DNA of 64,000 nucleotides from Chloroflexi bacterium AL-N1 (GCA_013122435.1 WYDT01000029.1:1-64000); one strand, 5' to 3'; shown: positions 1 through 9,246, numbered from the stretch's first letter. Program-made: numbers and translations. Notes: generated by a model from the sequence alone, not told the origin.

Positions 1-56
1 ATATCAACACCTAGGAACTTTGACCACGGATGCCGAAGCTTGATGCACATGGGGTG

Positions 57-76
57 CACAGGGGCCGGCCCCTGTG
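57..76. repeat. Perfect 20-bp G+C-rich palindrome
   Basis: CACAGGGGCC is followed directly by its reverse complement, a perfect palindrome with no loop. About 10 bases further on a second interrupted inverted repeat (GTGGGGCGC / GCGCCCAC, about 84-101) follows, and then CACCAC-ACA-GTGGTG. These lie downstream of the 3' end of the minus-strand WYL gene, so they could act in termination or be remnants of a small intergenic palindrome family. No T-run is seen. The function is unknown. Confidence 0.6.
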
Positions 77-194
77 GCGGGGCGTGGGGCGCTGCGCCCA
101 CCAACACCACACAGTGGTGCTACCATACGGTTGATCGACAGCTCAGGCGAGGGCCCATCGCCACAAGCGGGTCCGCTTCCGGAAGCTTGTGGGC

Positions 195-2237
195 TCACTC
201 ACGCTGCACCACCGCCCCAATGCGGTCGAGCCGAAAGACCCGTTCGTCCTGCCGCGCCGTGCACCACGCCCGCAGATACCAGTGGTGGCCCTGCTGTTCC
301 AGTGCCACCGGACGGACTTCGCGCTGCGACCACTGCCCCTGCGATCCCGTGTCATAGGTCAGCGTGACCGCGTGTTGCCGGCGGACCGCCCGATCCAATA
401 CCCGGCGGGTCTGGCGGCCATCGGCAACGGTACGCGGTGCGGCCACAGTGGGCAACGGGGCCGTGAGTGCGGCATCCACCTGCGCCCGCAGTGGGGCCGG
501 TAACTGCTCCCGGAGCTGCTGCACCAGCGCTGGGGTGGGGCGAAACGGTGCATCCGCTGGGGCGGTCTGGGCAGCGCGGGCACAGGCCACCGCGATCTGT
601 GCCGCCGTGCTATCGCCGCGGGGGCGAGTGCGGGGGTCGGGGCGTTTCGCACCACCAACCCCTGGCGGGCTAAGGCCCGTTGCAACGAGGGGACGCGGGT
701 CGGGTCGACCTGCACAATCCCAGGGGCGAGCTGGCGTCCCAGTGCCCGGCGCATGGTGCCGTGCTGCCGCAACCGCTGCAGCTGTGCCGGACTCTCGCAG
801 CGCAGCAGGATCGGTTGGTCCAGCGTGACGGAGCGCGGCGACGTGTGCGTCTGTAACCCCGTCCACTCCGGTGGCACTGCGCCAATCTGGCGCGTCAGGT
901 GTTCCCACAGCGCCTCCGTGCTCCAGCCCTGTTGCCGAGCGCGGGTCAGTGTGGTCGGTGTGATCTGATAGGTCAGCCACCCCCCTCGCCCCCGTTCACG
1001 CGGATACCGGGCTGGCCCCCATTCACGGGCACTCGTCTGCTGCCACTGGGCATACGGCAGCAACCGCAGGAGGGGGGTCACATCCGCGTGTAACGGGAGG
1101 TGGATGTGTCCTGCGGCGCCATACTGCCAGGCGGGCCTGGCGGCATCCAGACATGCCAGGGTCGGGTCGTGGCTGATCGCCGCCGTCGGCTGGTACGGGT
1201 CGCGCAGGGTGACATAGCCCAGCCAGTGCAGCGGTCCGGCCAGCGCGGTGCCCAGATCCGCGCCGCTCGCTGGGGTTGCCAGGGGGCACGGTCGACGTAC
1301 CGAAAGCCATGGGTGCGCGTATTGGCCAGTGGTCCCCAGGTCTGGGCGAGTCGCTCGTACGGGGCCGCCACCCACTGGTGCGGTGGGATGGTGGTGGCCC
1401 AGTGACACAGCCGCTGGCGCAGTACCGGCCAGTCGATGCCGTGGGGATGGGGCAACAGTGGGGTGAAACAGTGGTCGCCGGTGGGTTGAAGCATCCAGGC
1501 ATGCCGCAACGACGCCAACCGGGTCCGCAGCGGTTGGGTGAGCCAGCGTTGGCCCGTGGAGGTGAGGGCGGCGACCCCACCGTGGGTGCTGAGACAGTCC
1601 ATGGTGACCAGCAGCGGCACCACCAGATCGAGCAGTTGCCGTGGGTTGGTGACCAGGTCGGTTGGGAGGCGTTCGCACACCCGGCGGACACTGCGCTGGC
1701 GCAGGGTGGTGTTGGCACACAGCGCCAGGGGCTGCTCGGCGGCGGTGAGCAGGACCAGGGTGGCGGCCGTGAGCGCCGGGGGGATCGATGCCGGTGGTGC
1801 GGTGCCCAGCCGCGGGAGATCGAGCGGACGGGGCAGCCAGCGGCGGACTTCGGGCGGGACGAGATAGTGCGCCGGATGGCGGAGGGTGGCGGGACGATAG
1901 AGCAACCAGCCGAGCAGACAGAGGTGTTCGGTGATCGACTGGGGGCGACGGTCGGCGGTGATCTGGCGGAGGGACCGCACGGGACCATACTGCTGATGAC
2001 AGTGATCGACGCGCACGCCCCGCGCCGGGTCCGCAGGTCCTGGAGTGCATGCTGGAGCGGGGGATCGAGCAGGTCGTAGGTGACGCGGACGGTGGCGGCG
2101 TGGCCGAGCGCGTGGCGCAGTCGCCGGACCCGCTCGGCAGCGTCACACCCGCGTGGCAAGGCAATACGGTGCTGGCGGGCAATCAGGCGTTGCCAGCCGG
2201 ACGGCAATTGGGTGAGCATCCGCGCCCAGTGATTCAT
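195..2237 (-). pseudogene. WYL-domain / helicase-associated regulator, three frameshifts
   Basis: If the frame is repaired, this is one protein of about 681 residues. It starts at 2237 after GGAGG-6 nt-ATG and ends at 195. The central part, with runs such as LDQPILLRCESPAQLQRLRQ, resembles the helicase-C-like domain found in WYL regulators. The C-terminal about 75 residues are a WYL domain (HWYLRAWC, with a VFRLDRI tail). WYL proteins bind nucleotides or nucleic-acid ligands and often regulate CRISPR or phage-defence loci; this gene diverges from the leader of the array at 2395. The reading frame changes three times, each time as if one base were missing, at C/G runs near 2018-2021, 1272-1275 and 639-642. 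Adding one base to each 4-nt run restores the protein. This may be real decay or homopolymer undercalling. G+C here is near 70%, far above the rest of the window. Confidence 0.75.
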
Positions 2238-2242
2238 GGTTG

Positions 2243-2394
2243 ACCTCCGACCGATGACCTGTTAGAATAAAATGAGTAGCGACATGATAGCGAAACATGA
2301 TCAGTTTCGCAAGGAAAGCTGTTATGGTGGTCATTGGTTTACACGACAAAAGGCGTGGGAATGCTGACCGACGACCAGACCGCAATGCGAGGGA
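2243..2394 (+). promoter_or_regulatory. Probable leader of CRISPR array 1
   Basis: This roughly 150-bp, more A+T-rich stretch lies between the start of the divergent WYL gene and the first perfect repeat. The opposite end of the array has degenerate repeats, which is the usual sign of the leader-distal side, so the leader should be here and the array should be transcribed on the plus strand. No clear -35/-10 pair was picked out. The same interval must also hold the promoter of the WYL gene. Confidence 0.55.
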
Positions 2395-3311
2395 GTACTG
2401 AGGATTGCCCCGCTCTGCAGGGGTTGGAAACTTCTTCCATTTTCTCCCATAGGAAGAACCACGTGGTGTACTGAGGATTGCCCCGCTCTGAAGGGGTTGG
2501 AAACATTTTGACCGTTGCCCCACCATTCAATTGATGAAGGGTACTGAGGATTGCCCCGCTCTGCAGGGGTTGGAAACGTCAAAGCCTAGCTTTGAATTGC
2601 CGCCGAACTTATTGGTACTGAGGATTGCCCCGCTCTGCAGGGGTTGGAAACTCTTCTAAATCTCAGCCACTGGACCAGTTCAGCAATTAGTACTGAGGAT
2701 TGCCCCGCTCTGCAGGGGTTGGAAACATGAACCGCATGTTGTGCAGGTCCATCTAGCGACTATTTGTACTGAGGATTGCCCCGCTCTGCAGGGGTTGGAA
2801 ACCTCCTTGTCCCGATGGGACGGGTAGATGGAGGCAGTGTACTGAGGATTGCCCCGCTCTGCAGGGGTTGGAAACTTGAAATAAGCTCAAGCATGGGACA
2901 ACCTCCAATCGGTACTGAGGATTGCCCCGCTCTGAAGGGGTTGGAAACCTGAACGGTTGTTCATTCGCAAGATCACCACTGAAAAGTACTGAGGATTGCC
3001 CCGCTCTGCAGGGGTTGGAAACTTTTTTGGGTACGACATTCGAACATATCCAACGCGTGTACTGAGGATTGCCCCGCTCTGCAGGGGTTGGAAACGAGTC
3101 TCCACCTCCCGAAGGGTAGGCGAAGCTCACACGTACTGAGGATTGCCCCGCTCTGCAGGGGTTGGAAACTTTCCACCGTTGTTTATTGCCTGGTTAGTGC
3201 CCAGGCCTAGTGAGGAATGCCCCGCTCTGCAGGGGTTGGAAACGTTTTAGAAGTACAGGAAGGCAAAAAAGCGCAACTCGCTAGTGAGGAATGCCCCGCT
3301 CTGCAGGGGTT
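2395..3311 (+). CRISPR. CRISPR array 1, 13 repeats, 37-nt repeat
   Basis: Repeats of 37 nt begin GTACTGAGGATTGCCCC and end GGGGTTGGAAAC. They start at 2395, 2468, 2541, 2615, 2690, 2766, 2839, 2912, 2986, 3059 and 3133, then two degenerate copies at 3207 and 3281. Spacers are 36-39 nt and all different. The repeats at 2468 and 2912 carry CTGAAGG instead of CTGCAGG. The last two copies start CTAGTGAGGAATG, and the final one loses identity after GGGGTT at about 3311, so the right end is leader-distal. The -GAAAC 3' end fits the crRNA-handle side of many type I/III repeats. No cas gene is adjacent, so the type cannot be assigned from this window. Confidence 0.98.
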
Positions 3312-3655
3312 ACATGGGAAGGGTTCGGGGTTAAAGTTTTAAGGGGTAGGAAGCATTGGAAGCGCGGTGGAAGCACGGGGATGCCCGCTTCCGGAAGCGG
3401 TGCTGTAGGTCGCAGTCGCGGATGGGGCGCACCAACGGGTGCGTTGGTGCGTACAACAGGGAGCGTCTCGAAGCGCTTCCGGAAGCTTACATGTGGGTAC
3501 TCAGGGCGCAGCGCCTGAACCGGGGTGGCGGGGTGGCGGCCCACCCTGACAGAAAAGCCCTTCAGAGAGACCACCCTCCTGTTTCCTATTGTAACGCAGA
3601 GATGCGGAGTGATAACAGCGCAAGCGAAGAACGTGATACCTGCTTCCGGAAGCTG
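3312..3655. repeat. Non-coding region with repeated palindromes
   Basis: There is no credible gene here. The 12-mer GCTTCCGGAAGC occurs at 3387-3398 (within a perfect 16-bp palindrome, 3385-3400), 3475-3486 and 3642-3653, and once more at 175-186 on the other side of the array. A perfect 10-bp hairpin, CGCACCAACG-GGTG-CGTTGGTGCG, lies at 3428-3451. These look like a small repetitive palindromic element family. The copy at 3642-3653 sits immediately past the 3' end of the serpin gene. Confidence 0.7.
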
Positions 3656-5023
3656 CTATGAGCCACCTTCTGCTGGATTCATCATGCGCCCGAGGAACAG
3701 GATCGCTCCGGTTTCACGATGCATAATGGCAAAGATGAAAGGCCGATTGAGATTCATCTCGGCAGACTTCTCTCTCCAGGGATCTGACAATATGACTGAA
3801 AGAACATTCGTTGCAGCAGTTGCTCCGGTACTTTGTTCATCAACCGTAATGGTGCTTTGATGGAAAGCATCAGCGACAAAAAGTTCGTAATCATCCACTA
3901 TTGCTCTGAAATCCGCTTTTTGCTCATGAAAAGCACTGAGCAATCCCATCGATTGTAACAAGGGTTTAAGTTCCAGTGCACTCCCAATCTCGAATTTCGG
4001 CAATGAGAGCTTGACATCATATGTCTCAACCTGTTTACCTAACTCGCTGAAAAAAGTACCACCAAGTTGTGCCTCAGCAGTGGCAAAGTGGCCTTCCCGT
4101 GGCAACACAACCCACATATCCATGGTATAACCTGTATAAGGTATTTGAGCAGCTTGATAGGTGTTATTAGCCATGTATTCAACTGTTAGATCGGCGTGCA
4201 TCATTGGTACCTGGATAGTACTTTCGTCAATAAGCGTAAAAAGGGCAGATTTTGTGTATCTTTTTTTGAAGGGCTCTGCCCAACTTGCCTGGAAGCACAC
4301 CGTGTTGGTGAGCACCAAGCGAGTCAAGTCATCAATAGAGTTGGCAGCCAGCAATGCAGGAATGCGGTTGTTGGTTTGTTGTGCCACCCAATCGTTGATG
4401 GTCTGTCGTGCAAAGTCAGGTTGATCGACGAAATCAAGCATATGCATCCCCATGCCGTACTGCTGTGCCAGTGTAGTAAGAAAGGCTTCCTGGATGAGGA
4501 AACCTTGCTGACCCCATAGCGCATTGACGATGTTCAGTTCGAATGATGCGCCATACCCCTTTGGAACTGGCACAGGTGCAGTTATCTGTTGATCAAGGGC
4601 ATTGAAGGTCTGGTGGTGGATCTCGTTTGGAAGATAATGAAAGACCTGTGCCAGTTCAGCCTCAGTCTCGTGTTGGGCACCCGCATAGAGCATCGAGAAC
4701 GCCTGGGTGATACTATAAGGCGAGAACGTAAGATTCTGGTGTGAGTTTGTAACTGCCTGGCGATAGAGATTAGCAGCAAAATCATTACCATGATGTGTCA
4801 GATCTTGGATCTGTTGTTTTGGAACCGATAGGGCCGTATCGCGAGGAATGTCGACCTGAGCGACCTGAAAGGAAGTCGGTGATTGATTGGTTGTTTCTGT
4901 TAACTCATCGTCGGGGGAATTTGCTGGCTGATTATCTGTGTTAGAAGCTTGAGGAGTATCAGCCATGTGTGAGCCGCATGCTGCAAGCAACAGCAAAAGC
5001 AACGATACATTGAAATTACGCAT
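3656..5023 (-). CDS. Lipoprotein serpin (serine protease inhibitor)
   Basis: This is a serpin of about 455 residues with a lipoprotein signal peptide (poly-Leu then LAAC, Cys16), so it should be tethered outside the cytoplasmic membrane. After an acidic, Thr/Asn-rich linker, the serpin fold runs from about residue 80 to the end: the NLTFSPYSITQAFSMLYAGA helix region, TNTVCFQASW, and the C-terminal NRPFIFAIMHRETGAILFLG signature. The reactive-loop hinge EQSTGATAAT has the small residues expected of an inhibitory serpin, with Ser rather than Gly at P15. Counting 17 residues from the hinge Glu puts Leu at P1 and Ser at P1', which suggests a chymotrypsin- or elastase-like target (inference). The start at the second ATG is chosen because TAGGAG touches the first ATG but is 6 nt from the second. 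It is divergent from the molybdenum hydroxylase operon. Confidence 0.93.
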   Translation of the reverse strand: MRNFNVSLLLLLLAACGSHMADTPQASNTDNQPANSPDDELTETTNQSPTSFQVAQVDIPRDTALSVPKQQIQDLTHHGNDFAANLYRQAVTNSHQNLTFSPYSITQAFSMLYAGAQHETEAELAQVFHYLPNEIHHQTFNALDQQITAPVPVPKGYGASFELNIVNALWGQQGFLIQEAFLTTLAQQYGMGMHMLDFVDQPDFARQTINDWVAQQTNNRIPALLAANSIDDLTRLVLTNTVCFQASWAEPFKKRYTKSALFTLIDESTIQVPMMHADLTVEYMANNTYQAAQIPYTGYTMDMWVVLPREGHFATAEAQLGGTFFSELGKQVETYDVKLSLPKFEIGSALELKPLLQSMGLLSAFHEQKADFRAIVDDYELFVADAFHQSTITVDEQSTGATAATNVLSVILSDPWREKSAEMNLNRPFIFAIMHRETGAILFLGRMMNPAEGGS

Positions 5024-5059
5024 CTGCATCTCCTACATGCATTTGTGGAAAACCTTATA

Positions 5060-5101
5060 GTTATGACGTATAACCATAACATTCCGTTCCACGATGTGGA
5101 A
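5060..5101. promoter_or_regulatory. Inverted repeats between divergent serpin and cox operon
   Basis: GTTAT-GACGT-ATAAC (5060-5074) and TTCCAC-GAT-GTGGAA (5087-5101) lie in the divergent intergenic region. Short dyads there are typical operator positions, but neither matches a box I know and no partner regulator is encoded next to them. Confidence 0.3.
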
Positions 5102-5259
5102 TGAAAACTACCTCTTGCATCTTCACAGACAGAACAGAATCGTACAAGACGAGAAGCCTTTCTACTTTCTTCACTCCCTTGCATCAACCAGACGAACATG
5201 CTAGGATGTCCACGGAACCCAGACAAAACCAAACAAGCCTAACCAACACGAGTGAATAT

Positions 5260-5772
5260 ATGACAAACACAGAGAAATCGACACCGACCGTGCGCGGTCC
5301 GGGTAAATCCGCCTTGTTGCTCGAAATCAATGGTACGACCCACGAAATTTTTGTTGAGCCACGGCGCACCCTGCTCGATGCCTTGCGCGTCGATCTGGGG
5401 ATGACTGGCACCAAAGAAGTCTGTGGCATGGGCAACTGCGGTGCCTGTACAGTGCAGGTTGATGGCGAACCCACCTATGGTTGCCTGCAACTCGCGGTAG
5501 AGTGTGAAGGACGTGCCATCACTACTATCGAAGGGCTATCACACAATGGGGCGCTGCATCCGCTCCAGCAATCCTTTGTTGAACACGATGCCCTGCAATG
5601 TGGGTTCTGCACCTCGGGTCAGGTCATGACCGCTGCGGCCTTGTTGAAGCGCAACCCCAATCCCACCGAAGAGGAAATCGTCGAGGAACTGTCCGGCAAT
5701 CTCTGCCGTTGCGGTGCCTATCGAGGAATTGTCCGCGCTGTGCAGGATGCTGCCGAAAAAATGCGAACATAA
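5260..5772 (+). CDS. Molybdenum hydroxylase 2Fe-2S subunit (CoxS/PaoA type)
   Basis: This small electron-transfer subunit of a xanthine-oxidase-family enzyme passes electrons between the Mo active site and FAD. All eight cluster cysteines are visible (numbering from the start used here). The plant-ferredoxin-like cluster uses Cys55, Cys60, Cys63 and Cys75 (CGMGNCGACTV ... C). The second [2Fe-2S] cluster uses Cys114, Cys117, Cys149 and Cys151 (QCGFC ... CRC). The product is 170 residues from this ATG, close to the family's 150-170. Upstream in-frame ATGs at 5101 and 5206 would add unconserved sequence. No strong ribosome-binding site marks any of them, so the start is uncertain. It heads a three-gene operon (small, large, medium). 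Confidence 0.93.
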   Translation: MTNTEKSTPTVRGPGKSALLLEINGTTHEIFVEPRRTLLDALRVDLGMTGTKEVCGMGNCGACTVQVDGEPTYGCLQLAVECEGRAITTIEGLSHNGALHPLQQSFVEHDALQCGFCTSGQVMTAAALLKRNPNPTEEEIVEELSGNLCRCGAYRGIVRAVQDAAEKMRT

Positions 5773-5796
5773 AGATCGCCAGACAGGAGCATATCG

Positions 5797-8085
5797 GTGC
5801 CAAAATTAATCAAAACCAAAGTTGAAATGGAGGGGCGTACCTTTGAAGAGTATGCCCTCGTTGATGCAGATGAACTTCCGCCCTGGACCGATGAGGAAGA
5901 ACTTGGGATTGTCGGGTTTCCTACACCACGTGTCGACGGCGCAGAACGTGTGAGTGGCACGGCACAGTACACCCACGATGTGCGGCTGCCGGGCATGGCC
6001 TACACCGCCGCGCTCACCTCGCCGCATCCCCATGCGCGTCTGGTAAGCGTTGATGTGAGTGAAGCCCGTGCGCTCCCTGGCGTGCTCGGTGTGCTGACCC
6101 GCACTGAGGCGCACGAACAGCTACAGGGTGGTGTACGCAGAATGTTCACCGATCAGTTGCGCTACGCCGGTGAGATTGTGGCAGCCGTGGCCGCCACCGA
6201 CCCCGATATTGCCCGAGATGCGGTTGCGCTGATCAAGTCTGAGTACGAACAACTGCCCCATGTCGTGGATATCGAAGTTGCTGCACAGCCGGATGCGCCC
6301 AAGGTCCATACCAATGGCAATATCTTTGGTGGTAAACCCCAGATCGTCGAGCGTGGCGATATTGATACAGGCTTTGCTGAAGCCGATGTCACTATTGAGC
6401 ATACCTACCGAACGGCGACGCAACTCCATAGCTGTCTGGAGCCTCACGGTTCGGTCGCGCACTGGGAGGGCGACTCGCTTACGATCTATGAAAGCACGCA
6501 GCATGTTTTTGGTGTGCGGAATGCCATGGCCCGCTGGCTTGGCCTTTCACAAAACAAAGTACGCGCCATTTGCCAATACATCGGCGGTGGGTTTGGGAGC
6601 AAGGCTGGTCCGGGTGTGAACAGTGTGTTTGCGGCACTTCTGGCCAAACAGATTGGTCGACCTGTCCAGTTCATGCTTGATCGTACGACCGAGCAAATCG
6701 GCGGGGGTAATCGTAGTGCGATGGTCATGATGGTACGGTTGGGTGCCAAGAATGATGGCACTCTCACCGCGATGGATCTGCACTGTCTTGCCGATGTAGG
6801 CGCCTATGGCCCATGGTTACCGTTCTTTGCTGGACCGGCGCTGATGTCGTATCGTTGCCCCCATGCGCGCTCTGAAACACTGGGTCTCTATACCAACACT
6901 GGCAGCTTTATGGCTTTCCGTGCACCAGGCTTTGTCGAAGGGACTTTTGCTATCGAGTCGGCGCTGGACGAACTGGCTACCGCGCTGAAGTTGGACCCGT
7001 TGGCATTGCGTCGACAGAACATCCCTGACCACGATCAGACTAATGGCAGTGCGTTCTCCAACTATCCTATTGAAGCATGCTTTCAACAGGGCGCAGAACG
7101 GATTGAGTGGCACGCACGGACCAACGGCCAAACATCATCCCATGATCGTATGCGCCGTGGCATCGGTATGTCCAACCAGATCTGGTGGGGTGGCGGGGGA
7201 CCACCGGCTTATGCAACGGTGGAAGTGAATACCGATGGCTCGGCGACGCTCCGCACCGGCACTCAGGACATCGGCACCGGTACCAAAACTGTCCTGACTC
7301 AGGTGTGTGCCGAAGAACTTGGCTTGCCGCTGGCCGCGATCACCACCGTGCTGGGCGATAGCGGTTCCGGGCAGTATGCACCGATCAGTGGCGGCAGCAT
7401 GACGGTGCCGTCGATGGCCCCGGCCGTGCGTTCCGCTGCTCGTGATGCGCGGATACGATTGTTGGATATTGTGTCACAGATGCTTGAGCGACCAGTGGAA
7501 GCGCTCGAGATACGTGATGGCCAGATCTATGAAGGCGCCGAGAATCATGGTCGGCTGAAAGATCTCATCGGTAAACTGGGCGATGTCATGATTATTGGCA
7601 ATGGCAGCCGTGGCCCTAACCCGGATGGTGTGACTATTATCACCAGTGGCGCACAGTTTGTCGAGGTGGCGGTCGACACGCTCACAGGGCACATTCAGGT
7701 CCTGCGGGTGATCGCCGCGCACGATTGTGGCCGCATCATCAACCCATTGACCTATCGTAGCCAGATCGAAGGTGGTATCATCCAGGCCATTGGGTACGCC
7801 CTGACTGAGCAGCGTGTGATGGATGCCAACTCTGGTATACAACTCAACGCCAATCTGGGTGATTACAAGCTGCCAACCCTCGCGGACATTCCCGAGATTG
7901 AGGTGTTGCGGATCGACATTCCCGATCTGGTGGCGAACCCGACTGGTGCCAAAGGTGCTGGCGAACCGCCGATCATTCCGACACCAGCAGCCATTGCGAA
8001 CGCCGTTTACGATGCGATAGGCATCCGCATTCGCGAGTTGCCGATGACGCCGGACAAAGTGCTTGCGGCATTACAGAGGCAGTAA
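5797..8085 (+). CDS. Molybdenum hydroxylase large subunit, molybdopterin-binding
   Basis: This 762-residue catalytic subunit of the xanthine oxidase / aldehyde oxidoreductase family binds molybdopterin cofactor and hydroxylates a substrate with water-derived oxygen. The N-terminal aldehyde-oxidase a/b hammerhead domain (about 45-160) starts with RVDGAERVSGTAQYTHDV. The Mo-binding domain follows, with GGGFGSKAG (from residue 263), FRAPG (Arg375) and the catalytic glutamate in GAKGAGEPP (Glu723). The AYRCSFR active-site loop of form I CO dehydrogenase is absent, so a CO-oxidising role is unlikely. The closest functional analogy is the periplasmic aldehyde oxidoreductase PaoC/YagR or related enzymes, but no Tat signal is present and the substrate is not known. 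It follows the 2Fe-2S subunit by 24 nt. Confidence 0.93.
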   Translation: MPKLIKTKVEMEGRTFEEYALVDADELPPWTDEEELGIVGFPTPRVDGAERVSGTAQYTHDVRLPGMAYTAALTSPHPHARLVSVDVSEARALPGVLGVLTRTEAHEQLQGGVRRMFTDQLRYAGEIVAAVAATDPDIARDAVALIKSEYEQLPHVVDIEVAAQPDAPKVHTNGNIFGGKPQIVERGDIDTGFAEADVTIEHTYRTATQLHSCLEPHGSVAHWEGDSLTIYESTQHVFGVRNAMARWLGLSQNKVRAICQYIGGGFGSKAGPGVNSVFAALLAKQIGRPVQFMLDRTTEQIGGGNRSAMVMMVRLGAKNDGTLTAMDLHCLADVGAYGPWLPFFAGPALMSYRCPHARSETLGLYTNTGSFMAFRAPGFVEGTFAIESALDELATALKLDPLALRRQNIPDHDQTNGSAFSNYPIEACFQQGAERIEWHARTNGQTSSHDRMRRGIGMSNQIWWGGGGPPAYATVEVNTDGSATLRTGTQDIGTGTKTVLTQVCAEELGLPLAAITTVLGDSGSGQYAPISGGSMTVPSMAPAVRSAARDARIRLLDIVSQMLERPVEALEIRDGQIYEGAENHGRLKDLIGKLGDVMIIGNGSRGPNPDGVTIITSGAQFVEVAVDTLTGHIQVLRVIAAHDCGRIINPLTYRSQIEGGIIQAIGYALTEQRVMDANSGIQLNANLGDYKLPTLADIPEIEVLRIDIPDLVANPTGAKGAGEPPIIPTPAAIANAVYDAIGIRIRELPMTPDKVLAALQRQ

Positions 8086-8137
8086 TGTATTCAAGGGCAA
8101 CTGGATTCTTTTTTTTACAGATTAAAGAGATTATTGC

Positions 8138-9097
8138 ATGAAGCGATTTACGCATATTACTCCCACGAGTATTCACGAAGTTATCCCACTGCTGAGTGAG
8201 TATTCACGGCCATTGGCAGGTGGCACCGATGTATTGACCGAACTCAAGGAGGGGTTGGTTGAACCGGACCAACTCGTCAGTCTGCGAAAGCTCTCTGAGC
8301 TACGTGGTGTGACGTTCGATGCGGGTGTGCACATTGGCGCATTGACCACGCTCACAGAACTCAGCCGCCATCCGCAGATCAAGGATGGCCCCTACCAGGC
8401 GCTGGCACAGTCGGCACGGCTGGCAGCCTCGCCGCAGCTACGAAATATGGCAACCATTGGCGGAAACCTGTTGCAGGATGTACGGTGTTGGTACTACCGT
8501 GGCCCGTTTGATTGCTGGCTCAAAGGTGGTGACGGCTGCCCGGCCCGCGACGGTGAGCACCACAAACACGCGCTTTTCGAGCAATCGCCGTGTGTGGCGG
8601 TTCAGCCCAGTGATCCAGCCACAGCACTCCTGGCACTTGATGCAACGGTGAGCGTCGCGGGTCCGAGTGGTACCCGCTCGGTTGGTATGCAGGAGTTGCT
8701 GGTACCACCGACAGCATCACGACGCAAACTCCACACCCTGCAACTCGATGAATTGATCACCACGATACAGCTCCCTGCACGAGATGGTTGGCAAAGTATC
8801 TATCTCAAGGCGATGGAGCGCGCGACCTACTCATTTGCGCTGGTCGGTGTGGCGGTGGCGATCAAGCTAGATGCAGGTATCTTTGCCGATGCACGCATAG
8901 TGCTGGGTGGGGTTGCCAACACACCGCTGCTGATGGAGGATGCAGCGCAACAGCTAGTTGGCCAGCCCCTGAATGAGGCCACGATTGCAGCGGTGGCTCA
9001 ATTGGCGACCCAGAACGCACAGCCACTACCACACACACACTACAAAGCAGCAATGGTACAACGACTGGTATGCCATGCGCTAGCAACCATGGTTTAA
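8138..9097 (+). CDS. Molybdenum hydroxylase FAD subunit with predicted 4Fe-4S loop
   Basis: This 319-residue medium subunit carries FAD and links the enzyme to its electron acceptor. It has the PCMH-type FAD-binding motifs AGGTD (27-31) and ATIGGNLLQ (105-113), and a C-terminal CO-dehydrogenase flavoprotein domain (about 205-315). Between them an insert of about 35 residues holds Cys117, Cys126, Cys134 and Cys152 (CWYYR, DCWLKG, GC, PCVAV). The same arrangement binds an extra [4Fe-4S] cluster in PaoB/YagS and in 4-hydroxybenzoyl-CoA reductase beta, so a third type of cluster is expected here (inference from family knowledge). It is the last structural gene of the operon. No maturation gene (XdhC/CoxF type) follows. 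Confidence 0.92.
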   Translation: MKRFTHITPTSIHEVIPLLSEYSRPLAGGTDVLTELKEGLVEPDQLVSLRKLSELRGVTFDAGVHIGALTTLTELSRHPQIKDGPYQALAQSARLAASPQLRNMATIGGNLLQDVRCWYYRGPFDCWLKGGDGCPARDGEHHKHALFEQSPCVAVQPSDPATALLALDATVSVAGPSGTRSVGMQELLVPPTASRRKLHTLQLDELITTIQLPARDGWQSIYLKAMERATYSFALVGVAVAIKLDAGIFADARIVLGGVANTPLLMEDAAQQLVGQPLNEATIAAVAQLATQNAQPLPHTHYKAAMVQRLVCHALATMV

Positions 9098-9246
9098 TCG
9101 ACATTACCTGTACCGTATTCGCAAAATAGTGCTACAATAGGGAAGTCTGCACTATCACAAGCACTCTGCTTTGCGCCTGTAACGACGCCTCTATACGTAT
9201 CGTTGCGTCGTACACATACAGTTTGTATCCTAGAAGGGCATGTTCC

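Noticed and set aside
1276-2079. A 267-codon open frame on the plus strand
   Set aside because: It is antisense to the WYL gene in very G+C-rich DNA, has no ribosome-binding site and looks like low-complexity Gly/Arg/Gln text.
2753-3176. Open frames of 60-125 codons on the minus strand in CRISPR array 1
   Set aside because: They are translations of the repeats (recurring NPCRAGQSSV and QPLQSGAILST), with no start signals.
5797-8085. CO dehydrogenase large subunit (coxL), suggested by the S-L-M gene set
   Set aside because: The AYRCSFR active-site loop of form I CO dehydrogenase is absent; the loop reads FRAPG, and the FAD subunit has a PaoB-like cysteine loop. It is a molybdenum hydroxylase of another substrate class.
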